Below are positions 41,320 to 52,719 of a stretch of DNA of 64,000 bases, one piece after another. The first letter of the stretch is position 1. Every line of letters begins with the position of its first letter. Source of the DNA: Agromyces flavus (GTDB taxonomy: Bacteria > Actinomycetota > Actinomycetes > Actinomycetales > Microbacteriaceae); contig NZ_LT629755.1 in assembly GCF_900104685.1 (NCBI RefSeq), positions 2,480,001-2,544,000 of the forward strand, in the 5' to 3' direction. Under the pieces are notes generated by a model. The model did no database searches. It was given only the letters and a program-made list of their open reading frames with translations, and had not been told where the DNA came from. The position numbers were made by a program, and so were the translations under genes.

Positions 41320-42216
41320 TCAGACGAGGTCTTTGCGGAACCAGTGGTCGGCGTAGAACTCGTCGTTGAAGGCGGGCACCTCGGCGTAGCCCGAGGCGCG
41401 GTACATCGCGATCGCCTCGGTGAGGCTCGCGTTCGTCTCGAGCGTCGTGGCGACGCAGCCGCGCTCCCGCGCGGCCGCTTCGAGCGCCGCGAGCAGGCGC
41501 CCGCCGACGCCCATCCCCCGCACGTCGTCGGCGACCCACATCCGCTTGAGGTAGCCCGTGCCGTCGGGTTCGAACAGCACGCCGCCGCAGCCGATCGCCC
41601 GCCCGTGCAGCCGGGCGAGCAGGAACGCGCCGTGCGGCTCGGCGAACTCGTCGGTGCCGGGATGCAGGCTCCGCCCGACGTCGAACCCGTGCGGGAACCG
41701 GCGTGCGAGCTCGTCGTAGTACCGGTCGAGGCAGGTGCGCGCGTCGGCCGACGCGGCATCCGCCCGCTCGATCACCACCTGACCGGCGTCGAGCAGCCTG
41801 GCCACGGTCGCCATGGCCTCCACGAGCCGAGCGCGTCGCGCCGGCGGCAGGGGGTCGAGCACGGATGCGGCGAGCCGGTCGCTCGCGGCGTCGAGCCGCT
41901 CGAGCTCCGCGCGGCCGGCGTCGGTCAGCGTCGCACGGCGCACGCGCGCGTCGCCCCGAGCACCCGTGACGTCCACGAGTCCCTCGGACTCGAGCCCGCG
42001 CAGCAGGCGGCTCAGGTAGCCCGAGTCGAGGCCGAGCCGCGCGCGCAGCTCGCGCACGTCGGCGCCCGGGCGACCGATCTCCCACAGCAGGCGCGAGGCT
42101 CCGAGCGACCGGCCGCGAGCGAGGTAGGTCTCCTCGAGCGCGCCCACGCGCTCGGTCACCGTGCGGTTGAAGGCGCGCACGGTCGCGACGGGATCGAGGG
42201 CGACATCCGATGCCAT
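41320..42216 (-). CDS. MarR-GNAT fusion: regulator with acetyltransferase domain
   Basis: This 298-residue protein joins a MarR winged helix (about 1-145, with LRARLGLDSGYLSRLLRGLESEGLVDVTGARGDARVRRA) to a GNAT domain (about 155-298) with acetyl-CoA motif LKRMWVADDVRGMGVGGRLLAALEAAARERGC. Fusions of this kind occur widely and may couple acetyl-CoA or a substrate to transcription. The ATG is fixed by a promoter whose -10 lies six bases upstream. The palindrome CTGACT-N2-AGTCAG overlaps that -10, so the gene very likely represses itself. Confidence 0.88.
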   Translation of the reverse strand: MASDVALDPVATVRAFNRTVTERVGALEETYLARGRSLGASRLLWEIGRPGADVRELRARLGLDSGYLSRLLRGLESEGLVDVTGARGDARVRRATLTDAGRAELERLDAASDRLAASVLDPLPPARRARLVEAMATVARLLDAGQVVIERADAASADARTCLDRYYDELARRFPHGFDVGRSLHPGTDEFAEPHGAFLLARLHGRAIGCGGVLFEPDGTGYLKRMWVADDVRGMGVGGRLLAALEAAARERGCVATTLETNASLTEAIAMYRASGYAEVPAFNDEFYADHWFRKDLV

Positions 42217-42250
42217 TCTCTGACTCTAGTCAGTGATCTGACGGCGTCAA
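42216..42250 (-). promoter_or_regulatory. Leaderless promoter with overlapping MarR-type operator
   Basis: On the minus strand TTGACG (42245-42250) and TAGAGT (42223-42228) are 16 bases apart, and the ATG begins six bases after the -10. CTGACT-CT-AGTCAG (42220-42233) is centred on the -10 box, ideal for repression by the encoded MarR-GNAT protein. Confidence 0.75.
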
Positions 42251-42265
42251 GGCGGGCGTGACGAA

Positions 42266-42300
42266 GCGGATGCCGCGGGGTGGAGCCCCGCGACATCCGC
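42266..42300 (-). terminator. Terminator of the aceB message, built from the GGATG motif
   Basis: GCGGATGCCGCGGGG (42266-42280) pairs with CCCCGCGACATCCGC (42286-42300) with one mismatch and a short loop, 25 bases beyond the aceB stop. Confidence 0.7.
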
Positions 42301-42325
42301 TCGCCTCATCGCTTCCCGGCGATGC

Positions 42326-43993
<1,668 letters not shown>

Positions 43994-44061
43994 GGTCTCG
44001 TCTCCTTGGTCTCGTGGGGGTCGAGAAGGGCCGGAGCGGCCTCCTCGACCCGCGAGATTGG

Positions 44062-45387
44062 TCAGTGCTGGAACTGCTCTTCCTCGGTCGATCCGACGAG
44101 GGCGAGGGTCGCGCTCGTGGGGTTCAGCGCCGTGGCGATCTGGTCGAAATAGCCGGTGCCGACCTCGCGCTGGTGGCGCGTGGCGGTGTACCCGGCCGCC
44201 TCCGAGGCGAATTCCGCCTCCTGGAGCTCGACGTAGGCCGACATGTGACGCTCGCTGTAGTCCTTGGCGAGCGTGAACATGCCGTGGTTCAGGGAGTGGA
44301 AGCCCGCGAGGGTGATGAACTGGAACGCGTAGCCCATCGACGCGAGCTCGCGCTGGAACTTCGCGATCTGGTCGTCGTCGAGGTGGCGCTTCCAGTTGAA
44401 CGAGGGCGAGCAGTTGTAGCTCAGGCGCTTGCCCGGGAACTTCGCGTGCACGGCCTCGGCGAAGCGGCGGGCGAGGTCGAGGTCGGGCTCGGCCGACTCG
44501 ACCCAGAGCAGGTCGGCGTACTCGGCGTACGCGAGGCCGCGCGCGATGACCGGCTCGATGCCGTTCTGCACGTTGTAGAAGCCCTCGGCGGTGCGCTCGC
44601 CGGTCACGAACGGGCGGTCGCGCTCGTCGTGGTCGCTCGTGAGCAGGGTCGCCGCGAGCGCGTCGGTGCGGGCGATGATGATCGAGGGCACGCCCGCGAC
44701 ATCCGCCGCCAACCGCGCCGCGTTGATCGTGCGGATGTGCTGGGAGGTCGGAACGAGCACCTTCCCGCCCATGTGGCCGCACTTCTTCTCGCTCGCGAGC
44801 TGGTCCTCCCAGTGCACACCCGCGGCGCCCGCCTCGATCATCTGGTGCATGAGCTCGTAGGCGTTGAGCGGGCCGCCGAAGCCGGCCTCGGCGTCGGCGA
44901 CGATCGGCGCCATCCAGTCCCGGTCGTCGGTTCCCTGCTCGACCTGGCCGGCGCGCAGCAGGGCGTTGTTGATGCGGCGCACGACGGCCGGCACCGAGTT
45001 CGCGGGGTAGAGCGACTGGTCGGGGTAGGTCTGGCCGCTGAGGTTGGCGTCGGCGGCGACCTGCCAGCCCGAGAGGTAGATCGCCTTCAGGCCCGCGCGC
45101 ACCTGCTGCACGGCCTGGTTGCCGGTGAGGGCGCCGAGCGCGGCCGACCACTCCGGGTCCTCCATGCGCTCGAAGGCCGTGCCGGTGTTCTTCCGGATGT
45201 CCTCCCACAGCTTCTCGGCGCCGCGACGCGCGAGCGTGCGCTCCTCGCGGACCGGGCCGCGCAGGGCGATCACGTCCTCGGCCGTGTAGTCGCGCTCGAC
45301 GCCCTCCCAGCGCGGGTCGGCGTCCCACTCGAGCTGCAGTTCGGCAGCGGTCTGGGTCTGGTCGCCGGGGCGGTTCTCGGTGCTCAT
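44062..45387 (-). CDS. aceA: Isocitrate lyase
   Basis: This 441-residue enzyme splits isocitrate into succinate and glyoxylate. It has the catalytic signature KKCGHMGGK with the active-site Cys, [19 protein letters not shown] and [20 protein letters not shown] precedes the ATG. First gene of aceA-aceB. Upstream is an inverted repeat, TTCCGC-CTT-GCGGAA, that resembles sequences before the ramB-like gene at 56 kb, so control by that regulator in response to acetate or acyl-CoA is likely. Confidence 0.97.
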   Translation of the reverse strand: MSTENRPGDQTQTAAELQLEWDADPRWEGVERDYTAEDVIALRGPVREERTLARRGAEKLWEDIRKNTGTAFERMEDPEWSAALGALTGNQAVQQVRAGLKAIYLSGWQVAADANLSGQTYPDQSLYPANSVPAVVRRINNALLRAGQVEQGTDDRDWMAPIVADAEAGFGGPLNAYELMHQMIEAGAAGVHWEDQLASEKKCGHMGGKVLVPTSQHIRTINAARLAADVAGVPSIIIARTDALAATLLTSDHDERDRPFVTGERTAEGFYNVQNGIEPVIARGLAYAEYADLLWVESAEPDLDLARRFAEAVHAKFPGKRLSYNCSPSFNWKRHLDDDQIAKFQRELASMGYAFQFITLAGFHSLNHGMFTLAKDYSERHMSAYVELQEAEFASEAAGYTATRHQREVGTGYFDQIATALNPTSATLALVGSTEEEQFQH

Positions 45388-45515
45388 CGTCGTGCTCCTT
45401 CGGTGCGATGGATGTCTCGTGCGTCCCGTCGAGCGGGGTACGCCGTGGTCCGTGGCATCCATGCTGCGGGGCGCGCAACCACTTCCACCGGCCGATCCGG
45501 GGGTGAACTTTCCCG

Positions 45516-45535
45516 GTTCTTCCGCCTTGCGGAAC
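45516..45535. promoter_or_regulatory. Candidate RamB/ScfR-type operator upstream of aceA
   Basis: GTTCTTCCGCCTTGCGGAAC contains TTCCGC-N3-GCGGAA. A related GTTCTTCCGTTTGCG (55948-55962) and TTCCGC-N6-GCGGAA lie before the RamB-type regulator gene. The site is about 130 bases upstream of aceA. Confidence 0.5.
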
Positions 45536-45576
45536 TCCCCGGGCCGCTGCGGTGGAATCGGACGCGAACGAGCAGA

Positions 45577-45948
45577 ATGGAGGGCGTGACCCACGACGAA
45601 GAGGTGGGCGGCACCCGGCGCGATCAGGCTCGCGCCCGCGCCCGAAGCACCCGCGCCCGGCGGCTCGGGACGGCCGGGCTCGCGCTCTTCGTCATCGGAC
45701 CGGTGCTCGGGCTCGCCCTCGTCGTCCTCGGCGTCGTGCTCGCATTCGGGGACGTGCCGTGGTGGCCGCTCGCGATCATCGCCGCCGTCGTCATCGGGCT
45801 GGTGTTGCATCACATCGGGCTGCGGATGCTGCTCGTCGCGGAGGAGGCCAGGACGCCGGCGCCCCCGGACCCGGACCCGTCCGACGCGAAGCTCGACGGG
45901 CCGGCGACGGATCAGGCGTCGCCGGCGCGGACCAACCCCGATTCGTAG
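45577..45948 (+). CDS. Small two-helix membrane protein, unknown function
   Basis: This 123-residue protein has a basic start ([18 protein letters not shown]), two adjacent helices (about 35-57 and 63-85, joined by GDVPWW) and an acidic, Pro-rich tail that ends [12 protein letters not shown]. Both ends should face the cytoplasm. ATG 45577 or GTG 45586 may be the start. It is divergent from aceA. I do not recognise the family. Confidence 0.65.
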   Translation: MEGVTHDEEVGGTRRDQARARARSTRARRLGTAGLALFVIGPVLGLALVVLGVVLAFGDVPWWPLAIIAAVVIGLVLHHIGLRMLLVAEEARTPAPPDPDPSDAKLDGPATDQASPARTNPDS

Positions 45949-46039
45949 GTCCCCGGTTACCGGCGCGTGACGAACGGCCGGACGTTCTGCGCGTCCGCGG
46001 GTGCCGCCCGGATGGTTCGTCCGGTTCTCCGGCGGGGAA

Positions 46040-46068
46040 TTGCACACGCGGCCAATACGTCGTTGAAT
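46040..46068 (+). promoter_or_regulatory. Promoter of the polyamine importer operon
   Basis: TTGCAC (46040-46045) and TTGAAT (46063-46068) are 17 bases apart in an AT-richer patch, giving a leader of about 38 bases before GTG 46113. Confidence 0.5.
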
Positions 46069-46112
46069 GGCCGGACGCGACGTGGCGGCAGGAAAACCGG
46101 GAGGTGCCAGGA

Positions 46113-47306
46113 GTGACAGCGGCGACCGAGGCGATGACGGCCTCACCGACGGATGAGCGCCGAGGCGCAGCGGGCTCGGTGGACCTGGACCGCGTGATCA
46201 AGCGATACGGCGAGGCGACGGCCGTCGACGGCGTGACCCTCTCCATCGAGCCGGGCGAGTTCATCTCGCTGCTCGGTCCGTCGGGCTGCGGCAAGACGAC
46301 GACCCTGCGCATGATCGCGGGCTTCGAGCAGCCGGATGGCGGCGACATCCGCATCTCCGGACAGTCCGTCCTGGGCGCGCCGCCGTATCGGCGCGACGTG
46401 AACACCGTGTTCCAGGCGTATGCGCTGTTCCCCCACATGTCGGTCGCCGAGAACGTCGCCTACGGACTGCAGCAGCGCCGCACACCCAAGGCGGAGCTGC
46501 GCGACCGCGTGTCGCAGGCGCTCGACCTCGTGCAGATGCGCCGCTTCGCCGATCGCAAGTCGACGCAGCTCTCGGGCGGTCAGCAGCAGCGCGTCGCCCT
46601 CGCGCGTGCGCTCGTGAACCGGCCCGCCGTGCTGCTGCTCGATGAGCCGCTCGGCGCCCTCGACCGCCAGCTGCGCGAGGAGATGCAGCTCGAGCTCAAG
46701 CTGCTGCAGTCGCGGCTCGGGATCACGTTCGTCTTCGTCACGCACGACCAGGGCGAGGCGCTCTCGATGAGCGACCGCATCGCCATCATGCGCGACGGAC
46801 GCATCGAGCAGCTCGCCGACGCCGACACGATCTATGCGCGTCCCGCCTCGGCGTACGTCGCCGCGTTCGTCGGCCAGCAGAACTTCTTCCGCGGAACCGC
46901 CAGCGAGGGCGGGTCGGCGGTGTCCTCCGAGCACGCGCTCGTGCGCGGCATCCGCTCGGGATCGGACGCCGCGGACACGCTGGCCGAGGGCGCACCCGCG
47001 CAGGCCGCGGTGCGGCCGGAGTACGTGCGGATCGAGGCCGAGTCCGCCGGGGTGGCCGGAGCCGTCGACGGCGCGAACGTCGCTCGCGGCACGCTGCTCG
47101 GCGTCGCGCACCTCGGCGAGACCATGCAGTACCTGGTCCGCCTCGGCGACGACCAGAGCCTCATCGCGCGGCGACCCACGCCCGAGGCACCCGACCTCGC
47201 GGTCGGCGACGCCGTGCGATGCAGCTGGAGCGCCGAGAGCGTGCTCCTCTTCCCGGCCGACGGCGCGGCCGACGAGGGCGGATACGTCGCCCCGCCGACC
47301 CGCTGA
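46113..47306 (+). CDS. potA: Spermidine/putrescine ABC transporter ATPase
   Basis: This 397-residue ATPase has Walker [14 protein letters not shown]-loop [11 protein letters not shown], signature LSGGQQQR, Walker [12 protein letters not shown] and His switch FVTHDQ, followed by a C-terminal TOBE domain ([13 protein letters not shown]) typical of PotA/FbpC types. GTG 46113 is chosen because GGGAGG lies 8 bases upstream; ATG 46134 is an alternative. It begins a five-gene operon with binding protein, two permeases and an amidohydrolase. Substrate putrescine or spermidine is inferred from the partner proteins. Confidence 0.9.
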   Translation: MTAATEAMTASPTDERRGAAGSVDLDRVIKRYGEATAVDGVTLSIEPGEFISLLGPSGCGKTTTLRMIAGFEQPDGGDIRISGQSVLGAPPYRRDVNTVFQAYALFPHMSVAENVAYGLQQRRTPKAELRDRVSQALDLVQMRRFADRKSTQLSGGQQQRVALARALVNRPAVLLLDEPLGALDRQLREEMQLELKLLQSRLGITFVFVTHDQGEALSMSDRIAIMRDGRIEQLADADTIYARPASAYVAAFVGQQNFFRGTASEGGSAVSSEHALVRGIRSGSDAADTLAEGAPAQAAVRPEYVRIEAESAGVAGAVDGANVARGTLLGVAHLGETMQYLVRLGDDQSLIARRPTPEAPDLAVGDAVRCSWSAESVLLFPADGAADEGGYVAPPTR

Positions 47307-47354
47307 CCTTCGACCCCGCACGTCCGACGCACCCCCAACCCTGAGGAGACCCGA

Positions 47355-48539
47355 ATGAGCCAGCCGCGCACCCCCGTCCGCATCCTCGCCTCGACCACGG
47401 CGGCGAGGGCCATCACCGCCGAGCTGAGCCGTCGGCGCTTCCTCGCCGCCGCTGCGGCCGCCGGCGCCACGAGCCTGCTCGCCGCCTGCTCGACCGGCGG
47501 CGGCACGTCGAGCGCACCGCAGGCCACGGGCGGCGAGCTCGAGGACAGCCTCTCGATCTACACGTGGGGCGACTACGACGCCCCCGACGTGCTCGAGGGG
47601 TTCACCGCCGACCTCGGGCCCACCATCCAGATGGACTCCTTCGGCTCGAACGAGGAGCTCATCTCCAAGCTCGTCGCGGCCAAGGGCAGCTCGGGCTACG
47701 ACATCATCGTGCCGACCGGCGTCTTCATCCCGCAGATGATCGAGAACGGACTGCTCTCGAAGCTCAACAAGGATCTCATCCCGAACCTGCAGCACGTCGA
47801 CGACGCCTACCTCGGCCGCGCGTGGGACCCCGACAACGACTACTCCATCTGCAAGGCGTGGGGCACGACGGGCTACGTCTACGACACCACGGTCATCACC
47901 CGCGAGCTCTCGACCTGGGCCGACTTCCTGGATGCCGCGCAGAACGAGGCGAGCGGCAAGACCAGCGTCCTGGACGACCCGGGCGACCTGACCGGCATGT
48001 ACTTCTGGGCCAACGGCATCGACTGGAACACGACCGACGAGGCCGACCTCGCCGCGGCCGAGGAGTACCTCGTGAACTCGCTCGCCCCGCACGTCTCGGC
48101 GTTCGACTCGTACCCCGGCGGCGCCGCGATCCCGCAGGCCACGCACGTGCTCATGCAGGCGTGGAACGGCGACGCGCGCATCGGCATGCTCGAGGGCGGC
48201 GAGCCCGACCGCTGGAAGTGGGTCTTCCCCGGCCCCGAGACCGAGATCTGGATGGACAACTGGGCGATCGCCGCGGGCGCACCGCACCCCGAGGCCGCGC
48301 ACGCGTTCATCGACTACGTCCTCAGCCCCGAGAACTCCCTCGCCGAGCTCGACTACATCGGGTACCACACGGGCGGCAAGGACATCGAGCAGGCCGCGGC
48401 CGACGCCGGGCTGCCCATGCTCGACCTCGTGTTCTTCACGCCCGAGCAGCTCGAGACCATGCGCGAGGGCGAGGTCAACGAGGCCCAGCAGGTGCGCGTC
48501 GACATCTGGAACAAGACGAAGGCCGCGGCGGGGGCATAG
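47355..48539 (+). CDS. potD: Spermidine/putrescine-binding lipoprotein
   Basis: This 394-residue binding protein has a long basic start with SRRRFLAAAAAAGATSLLAAC, combining a Tat-like twin-Arg pair and a lipobox with Cys45. The mature part shows the PotD pattern: LSIYTWGDYDAPDVLEGF, GSNEELISKLVAAKGSSGYDIIVPT, KAWGTTGYVYDT and a WMDNWAIAAGAPHPEAAHAFIDYVL region. Conserved acidic and aromatic residues that hold polyamines are present. GAGGAG precedes the ATG. The stop shares one base with the next start. Confidence 0.9.
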   Translation: MSQPRTPVRILASTTAARAITAELSRRRFLAAAAAAGATSLLAACSTGGGTSSAPQATGGELEDSLSIYTWGDYDAPDVLEGFTADLGPTIQMDSFGSNEELISKLVAAKGSSGYDIIVPTGVFIPQMIENGLLSKLNKDLIPNLQHVDDAYLGRAWDPDNDYSICKAWGTTGYVYDTTVITRELSTWADFLDAAQNEASGKTSVLDDPGDLTGMYFWANGIDWNTTDEADLAAAEEYLVNSLAPHVSAFDSYPGGAAIPQATHVLMQAWNGDARIGMLEGGEPDRWKWVFPGPETEIWMDNWAIAAGAPHPEAAHAFIDYVLSPENSLAELDYIGYHTGGKDIEQAAADAGLPMLDLVFFTPEQLETMREGEVNEAQQVRVDIWNKTKAAAGA

Positions 48540-49528
48540 TGCGAGCGCTGCGCATGCCGCGCTTCGCCCTCGCGATCCCCGCGTGGGCGTGGCTGGTCGT
48601 CTTCTTCGTCGCCCCCGTGGCGATGGTCGTGTACTTCAGCTTCGGCTACAAGCCGGGCATCTTCGGGACGCACGCGACCGACGTGCTGTCGTTCGACCGG
48701 TACGCCGAGGCGCTGTCGCCGACCTTCTTCCAGACGTTCACCAACACGCTGTGGGTCGGCATCGCGGGCACGCTCCTGTGCCTCGTGATCGGCCTGCCGG
48801 TGGCGTACTGGATGGCGGTGAAGGTGCCGGCCTCGCGGCGCGGCCTGCTGCTCGCGCTCGTCATGGTGCCGTTCTGGACGAACTTCCTCGTCCGCACGAT
48901 CGGCTGGCAGGTCATCCTCGCTCCCGAGGGCTGGGTGTCGACGCTGCTGCAGGCCGTCGGCGTCACGGATGGCCCGCTCGAGGTGCTGTACACGAGGACC
49001 GCGGTGCTCATCGGCGTGGTCTACAACTACCTGCCGCTCATGATCCTGCCGCTCTTCGTCGCGTTCGACCGGGTCGGCGGCCCGCTGCGCGAGGCCTCGA
49101 AGGACCTCGGCGCGGGCCGGGTGCGCACGTTCCTGCGGGTCACGCTGCCGCTCGCCCGGCCGGGCGTGATCGCGGGCGTGCTGCTGGTGTTCATCCCGCT
49201 CATGGGCGACTACATCACGGCGACCGTCCTGGGCGGCGCGCGCGGCAACATGGTCGGCCAACTCGTCGCGAGCCAGTTCCAGACCGCGCAGAACTGGGCG
49301 CTCGGTTCGGCGATGGCGGTGCTGCTCATCCTCGTGATCATGCTCACCGTCGCGGTGGGCGGCGTGATCGTGTGGCTCGTCTCGCTGCCGTTCCGGATGC
49401 GGAACCGGCTGGTGCTCGGCGATCCGCCGTCCGACCGCACCGCCGGTCCCAGCGGCCCGGATTCCACGGGGCACGTCGCCGAGACCGCCGGCCCGTCGTC
49501 CCGCACCCCTCAGGAGGTGACCGCATGA
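48539..49528 (+). CDS. potB: Spermidine/putrescine ABC transporter permease (PotB type)
   Basis: This 329-residue permease has six helices, starting at GTG 48539, which overlaps the potD stop by one base. The EAA loop LREASKDLGAGRVRTFLRVTLPLARPG contacts PotA. The last 45 residues form a polar Pro/Ser/Thr-rich cytoplasmic tail, longer than usual. The next permease begins in its stop (ATGA). Confidence 0.88.
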   Translation: MRALRMPRFALAIPAWAWLVVFFVAPVAMVVYFSFGYKPGIFGTHATDVLSFDRYAEALSPTFFQTFTNTLWVGIAGTLLCLVIGLPVAYWMAVKVPASRRGLLLALVMVPFWTNFLVRTIGWQVILAPEGWVSTLLQAVGVTDGPLEVLYTRTAVLIGVVYNYLPLMILPLFVAFDRVGGPLREASKDLGAGRVRTFLRVTLPLARPGVIAGVLLVFIPLMGDYITATVLGGARGNMVGQLVASQFQTAQNWALGSAMAVLLILVIMLTVAVGGVIVWLVSLPFRMRNRLVLGDPPSDRTAGPSGPDSTGHVAETAGPSSRTPQEVTA

Positions 49529-50367
49529 AGCAGCGGTCGTGGTCGGATGTCGCGCTCGCCGTCTGGGGCGTCGCGGTGTTCGCCTTCCTGTTCCTCCCCA
49601 TCGCGGTGATCATCGCGTCGTCGTTCAACACCGGGCGGCTGCTCGTCGCCTGGGACGGCTTCGGGTTCGACGCGTTCACGGCGCTCGTCGCCAAGCCCGC
49701 CATCCGAGACGCGGTGCTCGTGTCCATCCAGACCGGCTTCATCGCCGCGGTGCTCGCGACGCTGCTCGGCACCCTCGCGGGCATCGCGATGGCGCGTCAT
49801 CCGGGCCGCTGGGCCCTGTGGTTCATCGGGTTGCTGCTGCTCGTGTCGGTCACGCCCGAGATCGTCGACGCGGTGGCGCTGCTGCCGTGGCTCGTGTTCC
49901 TGGGGCAGGACCTCGGCCTCGGCGTCTTCAGCGACGGCATCGTGCGGCTCGTGATCGGGCACTCGCTGTTCTCGATCGCGGTCGTCTCGTACATCGTGCG
50001 CGCCCGGCTGGTCGGGCTCGAGGCGCAGCTCGAGGAGGCATCGGCCGACCTCTACGCGAGGCCGTTCACGACCTTCCGTCGCGTAACCCTTCCGCTCGCG
50101 ATGCCCGCCGTGCTGGCCGGCTTCCTGCTGTCGTTCACGCTGAGCCTCGACAACACGGTGATCGCCGCGTTCGTGCAGGTCTCGGGTACCACGCCGTGGC
50201 CCGTGTACGTGCTGAGCGCGCTCCGATCGGGGCTTCGGCCCGAGATCGCCGCCGTCTCGACGATCATGCTCGTGCTCACGCTCGTGGCCCTCGCGCTCGT
50301 CGCGCTCGTGCTGCGGCGCGCGGGCGACTCGGCGACGCAGATCGCGCGCACCATGACCGGAAACTAG
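49525..50367 (+). CDS. potC: Spermidine/putrescine ABC transporter permease (PotC type)
   Basis: This 280-residue permease has six helices and the EAA loop LEEASADLYARPFTTFRRVTLPLAMPA. PotC features include FSLS-like FTLSLDNTVIAAFV in the fifth helix. It overlaps potB by four bases (ATGA) and is followed after 18 bases by the amidohydrolase gene. Confidence 0.9.
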   Translation: MKQRSWSDVALAVWGVAVFAFLFLPIAVIIASSFNTGRLLVAWDGFGFDAFTALVAKPAIRDAVLVSIQTGFIAAVLATLLGTLAGIAMARHPGRWALWFIGLLLLVSVTPEIVDAVALLPWLVFLGQDLGLGVFSDGIVRLVIGHSLFSIAVVSYIVRARLVGLEAQLEEASADLYARPFTTFRRVTLPLAMPAVLAGFLLSFTLSLDNTVIAAFVQVSGTTPWPVYVLSALRSGLRPEIAAVSTIMLVLTLVALALVALVLRRAGDSATQIARTMTGN

Positions 50368-50385
50368 AGAGGACGCTCCCCCGCC

Positions 50386-52044
50386 ATGACCCACGCCGAT
50401 CTCGTCTTCACGAACGGCCCCGTCTTCACCGCCGACACCGTGCGCTCGCGCGCCGGCGCGGTCGCCGTCCGCGGCGGGCGCATCGTCGCCGTGGGCTCCG
50501 ACCACGACGTCCGCGACCTCGTCGGCCCGTCGACCGAGGTGGTCGACCTGGCCGGCCGACTGCTCGTGCCCGGATTCCAGGACGCGCACGTGCACCCCGT
50601 CTGGGGCGGGCTCGACCTGATCCGCTGCGACCTCGCCGAGCTCGGCAGCGAAGCCGAGTACCTCGAGCGCATCGCCGCCTACTCGGCGGACCACCCCGAG
50701 GACGAGTGGGTACTCGGTGGCGGATGGTCCATGTCGGCGTTCCCCGGCGGCACGCCGACCGCCGCGGCGCTCGACCGCGTCGTGCCCGATCGCCCGGCGT
50801 TCCTGCCGAATCGCGACGGACACGGCGCCTGGGTCAACTCGGCGGCGCTGCGCCTGGCGGGCGTCGACCGCGACACGCCCGATCCCGCCGACGGGCGGAT
50901 CGAACGCGACGCCGACGGCAACCCGACCGGCACGCTGCACGAGGGCGCGATGACCCTCGTCAACCGCCACCTGCCCGAGACGAGCCTCGAGACCCTGACC
51001 GAGGCGCTGCTCATCGGCCAGCGGTACCTGCACTCGTTCGGCGTCACCGCGTGGCAGGACGCCATCGTCGGTCCGTACGGCGACGCCGGCGACCCCGGCC
51101 CCGCCTACCTCGCCGCCGCGGCGGCGGGCACGCTCACCGCGCGGGTGGTCGGTGCGCTGTGGTGGGACCGCACCGCAGGGCTCGATCAGATCCCCTCGCT
51201 CGTCGAGCGCCGCGAGCGCTACCGCGGCGGACGCTTCGCCGCGACGAGCATCAAGATCATGCAGGACGGCGTCGCCGAGAACTTCACCGCATCCATGCTC
51301 GAGCCGTACTGCGATGGTCACGGCCACTTCACCGACAACTCGGGCATCTCGTTCGTCGACCCCGCGATCCTGAACCCGGCCGCCGTCGAGCTCGACCGGC
51401 TCGGGTTCCAGCTGCACTTCCACGCGATCGGCGACCGCGCCGTGCGGGAGTGCCTCGACGCCGTCGAGCACGCGATCGCCGCGAACGGCCGGAACGGCCA
51501 CCGCCACCACATCGCGCACATCCAGGTCGTGCACCCCGAGGACATCCCGCGGTTCCGCGAACTCGGCGTCGCCGCGAACATGCAGTCGCTGTGGGCGGCG
51601 CTCGAGCCGCAGATGGTCGACCTGACCCTGCCGTTCCTCGGTGAGCCGCGCAGCGCCTGGCAGTACCCGTTCGGCGACCTGCTGCGGTCCGGCGCCGTAC
51701 TCGCCGCCGGCAGCGACTGGTCGGTCTCGACCCCGGATCCGCTCGCAGCGATCCATGTCGCGGTGAACCGTCGATCCGCACCCGGCCACGAGGAGGGCGA
51801 GTACGACGCGTTCCTGCCCGAGCAGGCGATCGACCTGGCCACCTCGCTGAGCGCCTACACCGCGGGCTCGGCGTGGGTGAACCACCTCGACGACGTCACC
51901 GGCACCGTTGAGGTCGGCAAGTACGCCGACCTCGTGGTGCTGGACCGCGACCCGTTCGCCGGCCCCGCCGACGAGATCGGTGCGACCCGAGCACTCCAGA
52001 CGTTCGTCGAGGGCGAGCGGGTCTACGCGGCATCCGACGCCTGA
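50386..52044 (+). CDS. Amidohydrolase, YtcJ/Amidohydrolase_3 type
   Basis: This 552-residue metal-dependent hydrolase has LVPGFQDAHVHPVWGG (HxH metal site) at about residue 62, a central TSIKIMQDGV region (often carboxylated or metal-bridging Lys), HFHAIGDRA and HHIAHIQ with metal His residues, and SDWSVSTPDPL with the catalytic Asp. The C-terminus returns to the small beta domain (ADLVVLDRDPFAG). Its position in the polyamine operon suggests it hydrolyses an amide or N-acyl derivative that enters by this transporter (inferred). GGACGCTCC-like weak ribosome site before ATG. Confidence 0.85.
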   Translation: MTHADLVFTNGPVFTADTVRSRAGAVAVRGGRIVAVGSDHDVRDLVGPSTEVVDLAGRLLVPGFQDAHVHPVWGGLDLIRCDLAELGSEAEYLERIAAYSADHPEDEWVLGGGWSMSAFPGGTPTAAALDRVVPDRPAFLPNRDGHGAWVNSAALRLAGVDRDTPDPADGRIERDADGNPTGTLHEGAMTLVNRHLPETSLETLTEALLIGQRYLHSFGVTAWQDAIVGPYGDAGDPGPAYLAAAAAGTLTARVVGALWWDRTAGLDQIPSLVERRERYRGGRFAATSIKIMQDGVAENFTASMLEPYCDGHGHFTDNSGISFVDPAILNPAAVELDRLGFQLHFHAIGDRAVRECLDAVEHAIAANGRNGHRHHIAHIQVVHPEDIPRFRELGVAANMQSLWAALEPQMVDLTLPFLGEPRSAWQYPFGDLLRSGAVLAAGSDWSVSTPDPLAAIHVAVNRRSAPGHEEGEYDAFLPEQAIDLATSLSAYTAGSAWVNHLDDVTGTVEVGKYADLVVLDRDPFAGPADEIGATRALQTFVEGERVYAASDA

Positions 52045-52051
52045 CACATGG

Positions 52052-52096
52052 ACCGGCGCCCGCCGTCGAGCCTCAGCTCGAACGACGGGCGCCGGT
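52052..52096. terminator. Bidirectional terminator after the polyamine operon
   Basis: ACCGGCGCCCG (52052-52062) pairs with CGGGCGCCGGT (52086-52096), with an inner CGAGC/GCTCG stem, between convergent stops. Confidence 0.8.
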
Positions 52097-52113
52097 ACGG
52101 TCCCGCTCTGCGC

Positions 52114-52719
52114 TCAGTACGTGGTGTACTGCGTGCCGGTGGGAGTGGTGGTGCCGGTGCTGGAGCCGCCCTGCTGGGCAGCGTCCTTCACGTCAGCCGC
52201 CGCCTCTTTGCCCTCGGACTTGACGTTCTCGACGCCTTCGGCGGCGCTGTCCTTGACGGCCCCCGCAGCGTCCTTCGCGTCGTACTTGAGGTTCTGCGCG
52301 GCATCCTGCGCCACGTTCTTGACCTCGTCGACCAGCGGCGCCGCGGCGTCCTTGGCCTTCTCGGCGATGTCGCGCTCGGGGCGCGAGGCCGGGATCAGCG
52401 ACGAGACGAGCCACGCCGCACCGAGGACGATCAGGCCGGCCGCGATGGGGTTGCCCCGCGTCGCGGAGGCCACGCGCTGCGGCGCGGCGCCGACGGCCTC
52501 ACCCGCCGAGTGCAGTGCGTCGCCCGTGCCGTCGGCCATGTCATGAGCGCTGCCCATCACTCGGTCCTTCGCGCGGCGGAAGACGCCCTTGACCTTCTCG
52601 GTCTGGCGGTGGACCGCCTTGCCGGGGTTGACCTTGTCGGCGAGGGCGTCGACGTCCTGGCCGAGCTCCACTCGCGTCCGCTCGATGTCGGAACGGATGG
52701 CATTCGGATCGGTAGTCAT
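52114..52719 (-). CDS. DUF3618 protein
   Basis: This 201-residue protein begins with the DUF3618 motif (MTTDPNAIRSDIERTRVELGQDVDALADKVNP), then a region of basic helices, one membrane helix (about 95-112, AAGLIVLGAAWLVSSLI) and a long Lys/Ala/Glu/Asp-rich amphipathic tail of 11-residue-type repeats (VKNVAQDAAQNLKYDAKDAAG), like LEA or apolipoprotein-type helices. Function unknown; such genes are often stress-induced and may stabilise the envelope. It overlaps the holin-like gene by four bases and ends the three-gene operon. Confidence 0.85.
   Translation of the reverse strand: MTTDPNAIRSDIERTRVELGQDVDALADKVNPGKAVHRQTEKVKGVFRRAKDRVMGSAHDMADGTGDALHSAGEAVGAAPQRVASATRGNPIAAGLIVLGAAWLVSSLIPASRPERDIAEKAKDAAAPLVDEVKNVAQDAAQNLKYDAKDAAGAVKDSAAEGVENVKSEGKEAAADVKDAAQQGGSSTGTTTPTGTQYTTY

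Noticed and set aside
49510..52047. 845-codon minus-strand frame over potC and the amidohydrolase
   Set aside because: It is antisense to two genes with full family motifs and good ribosome sites. Composition is that of a shadow frame.
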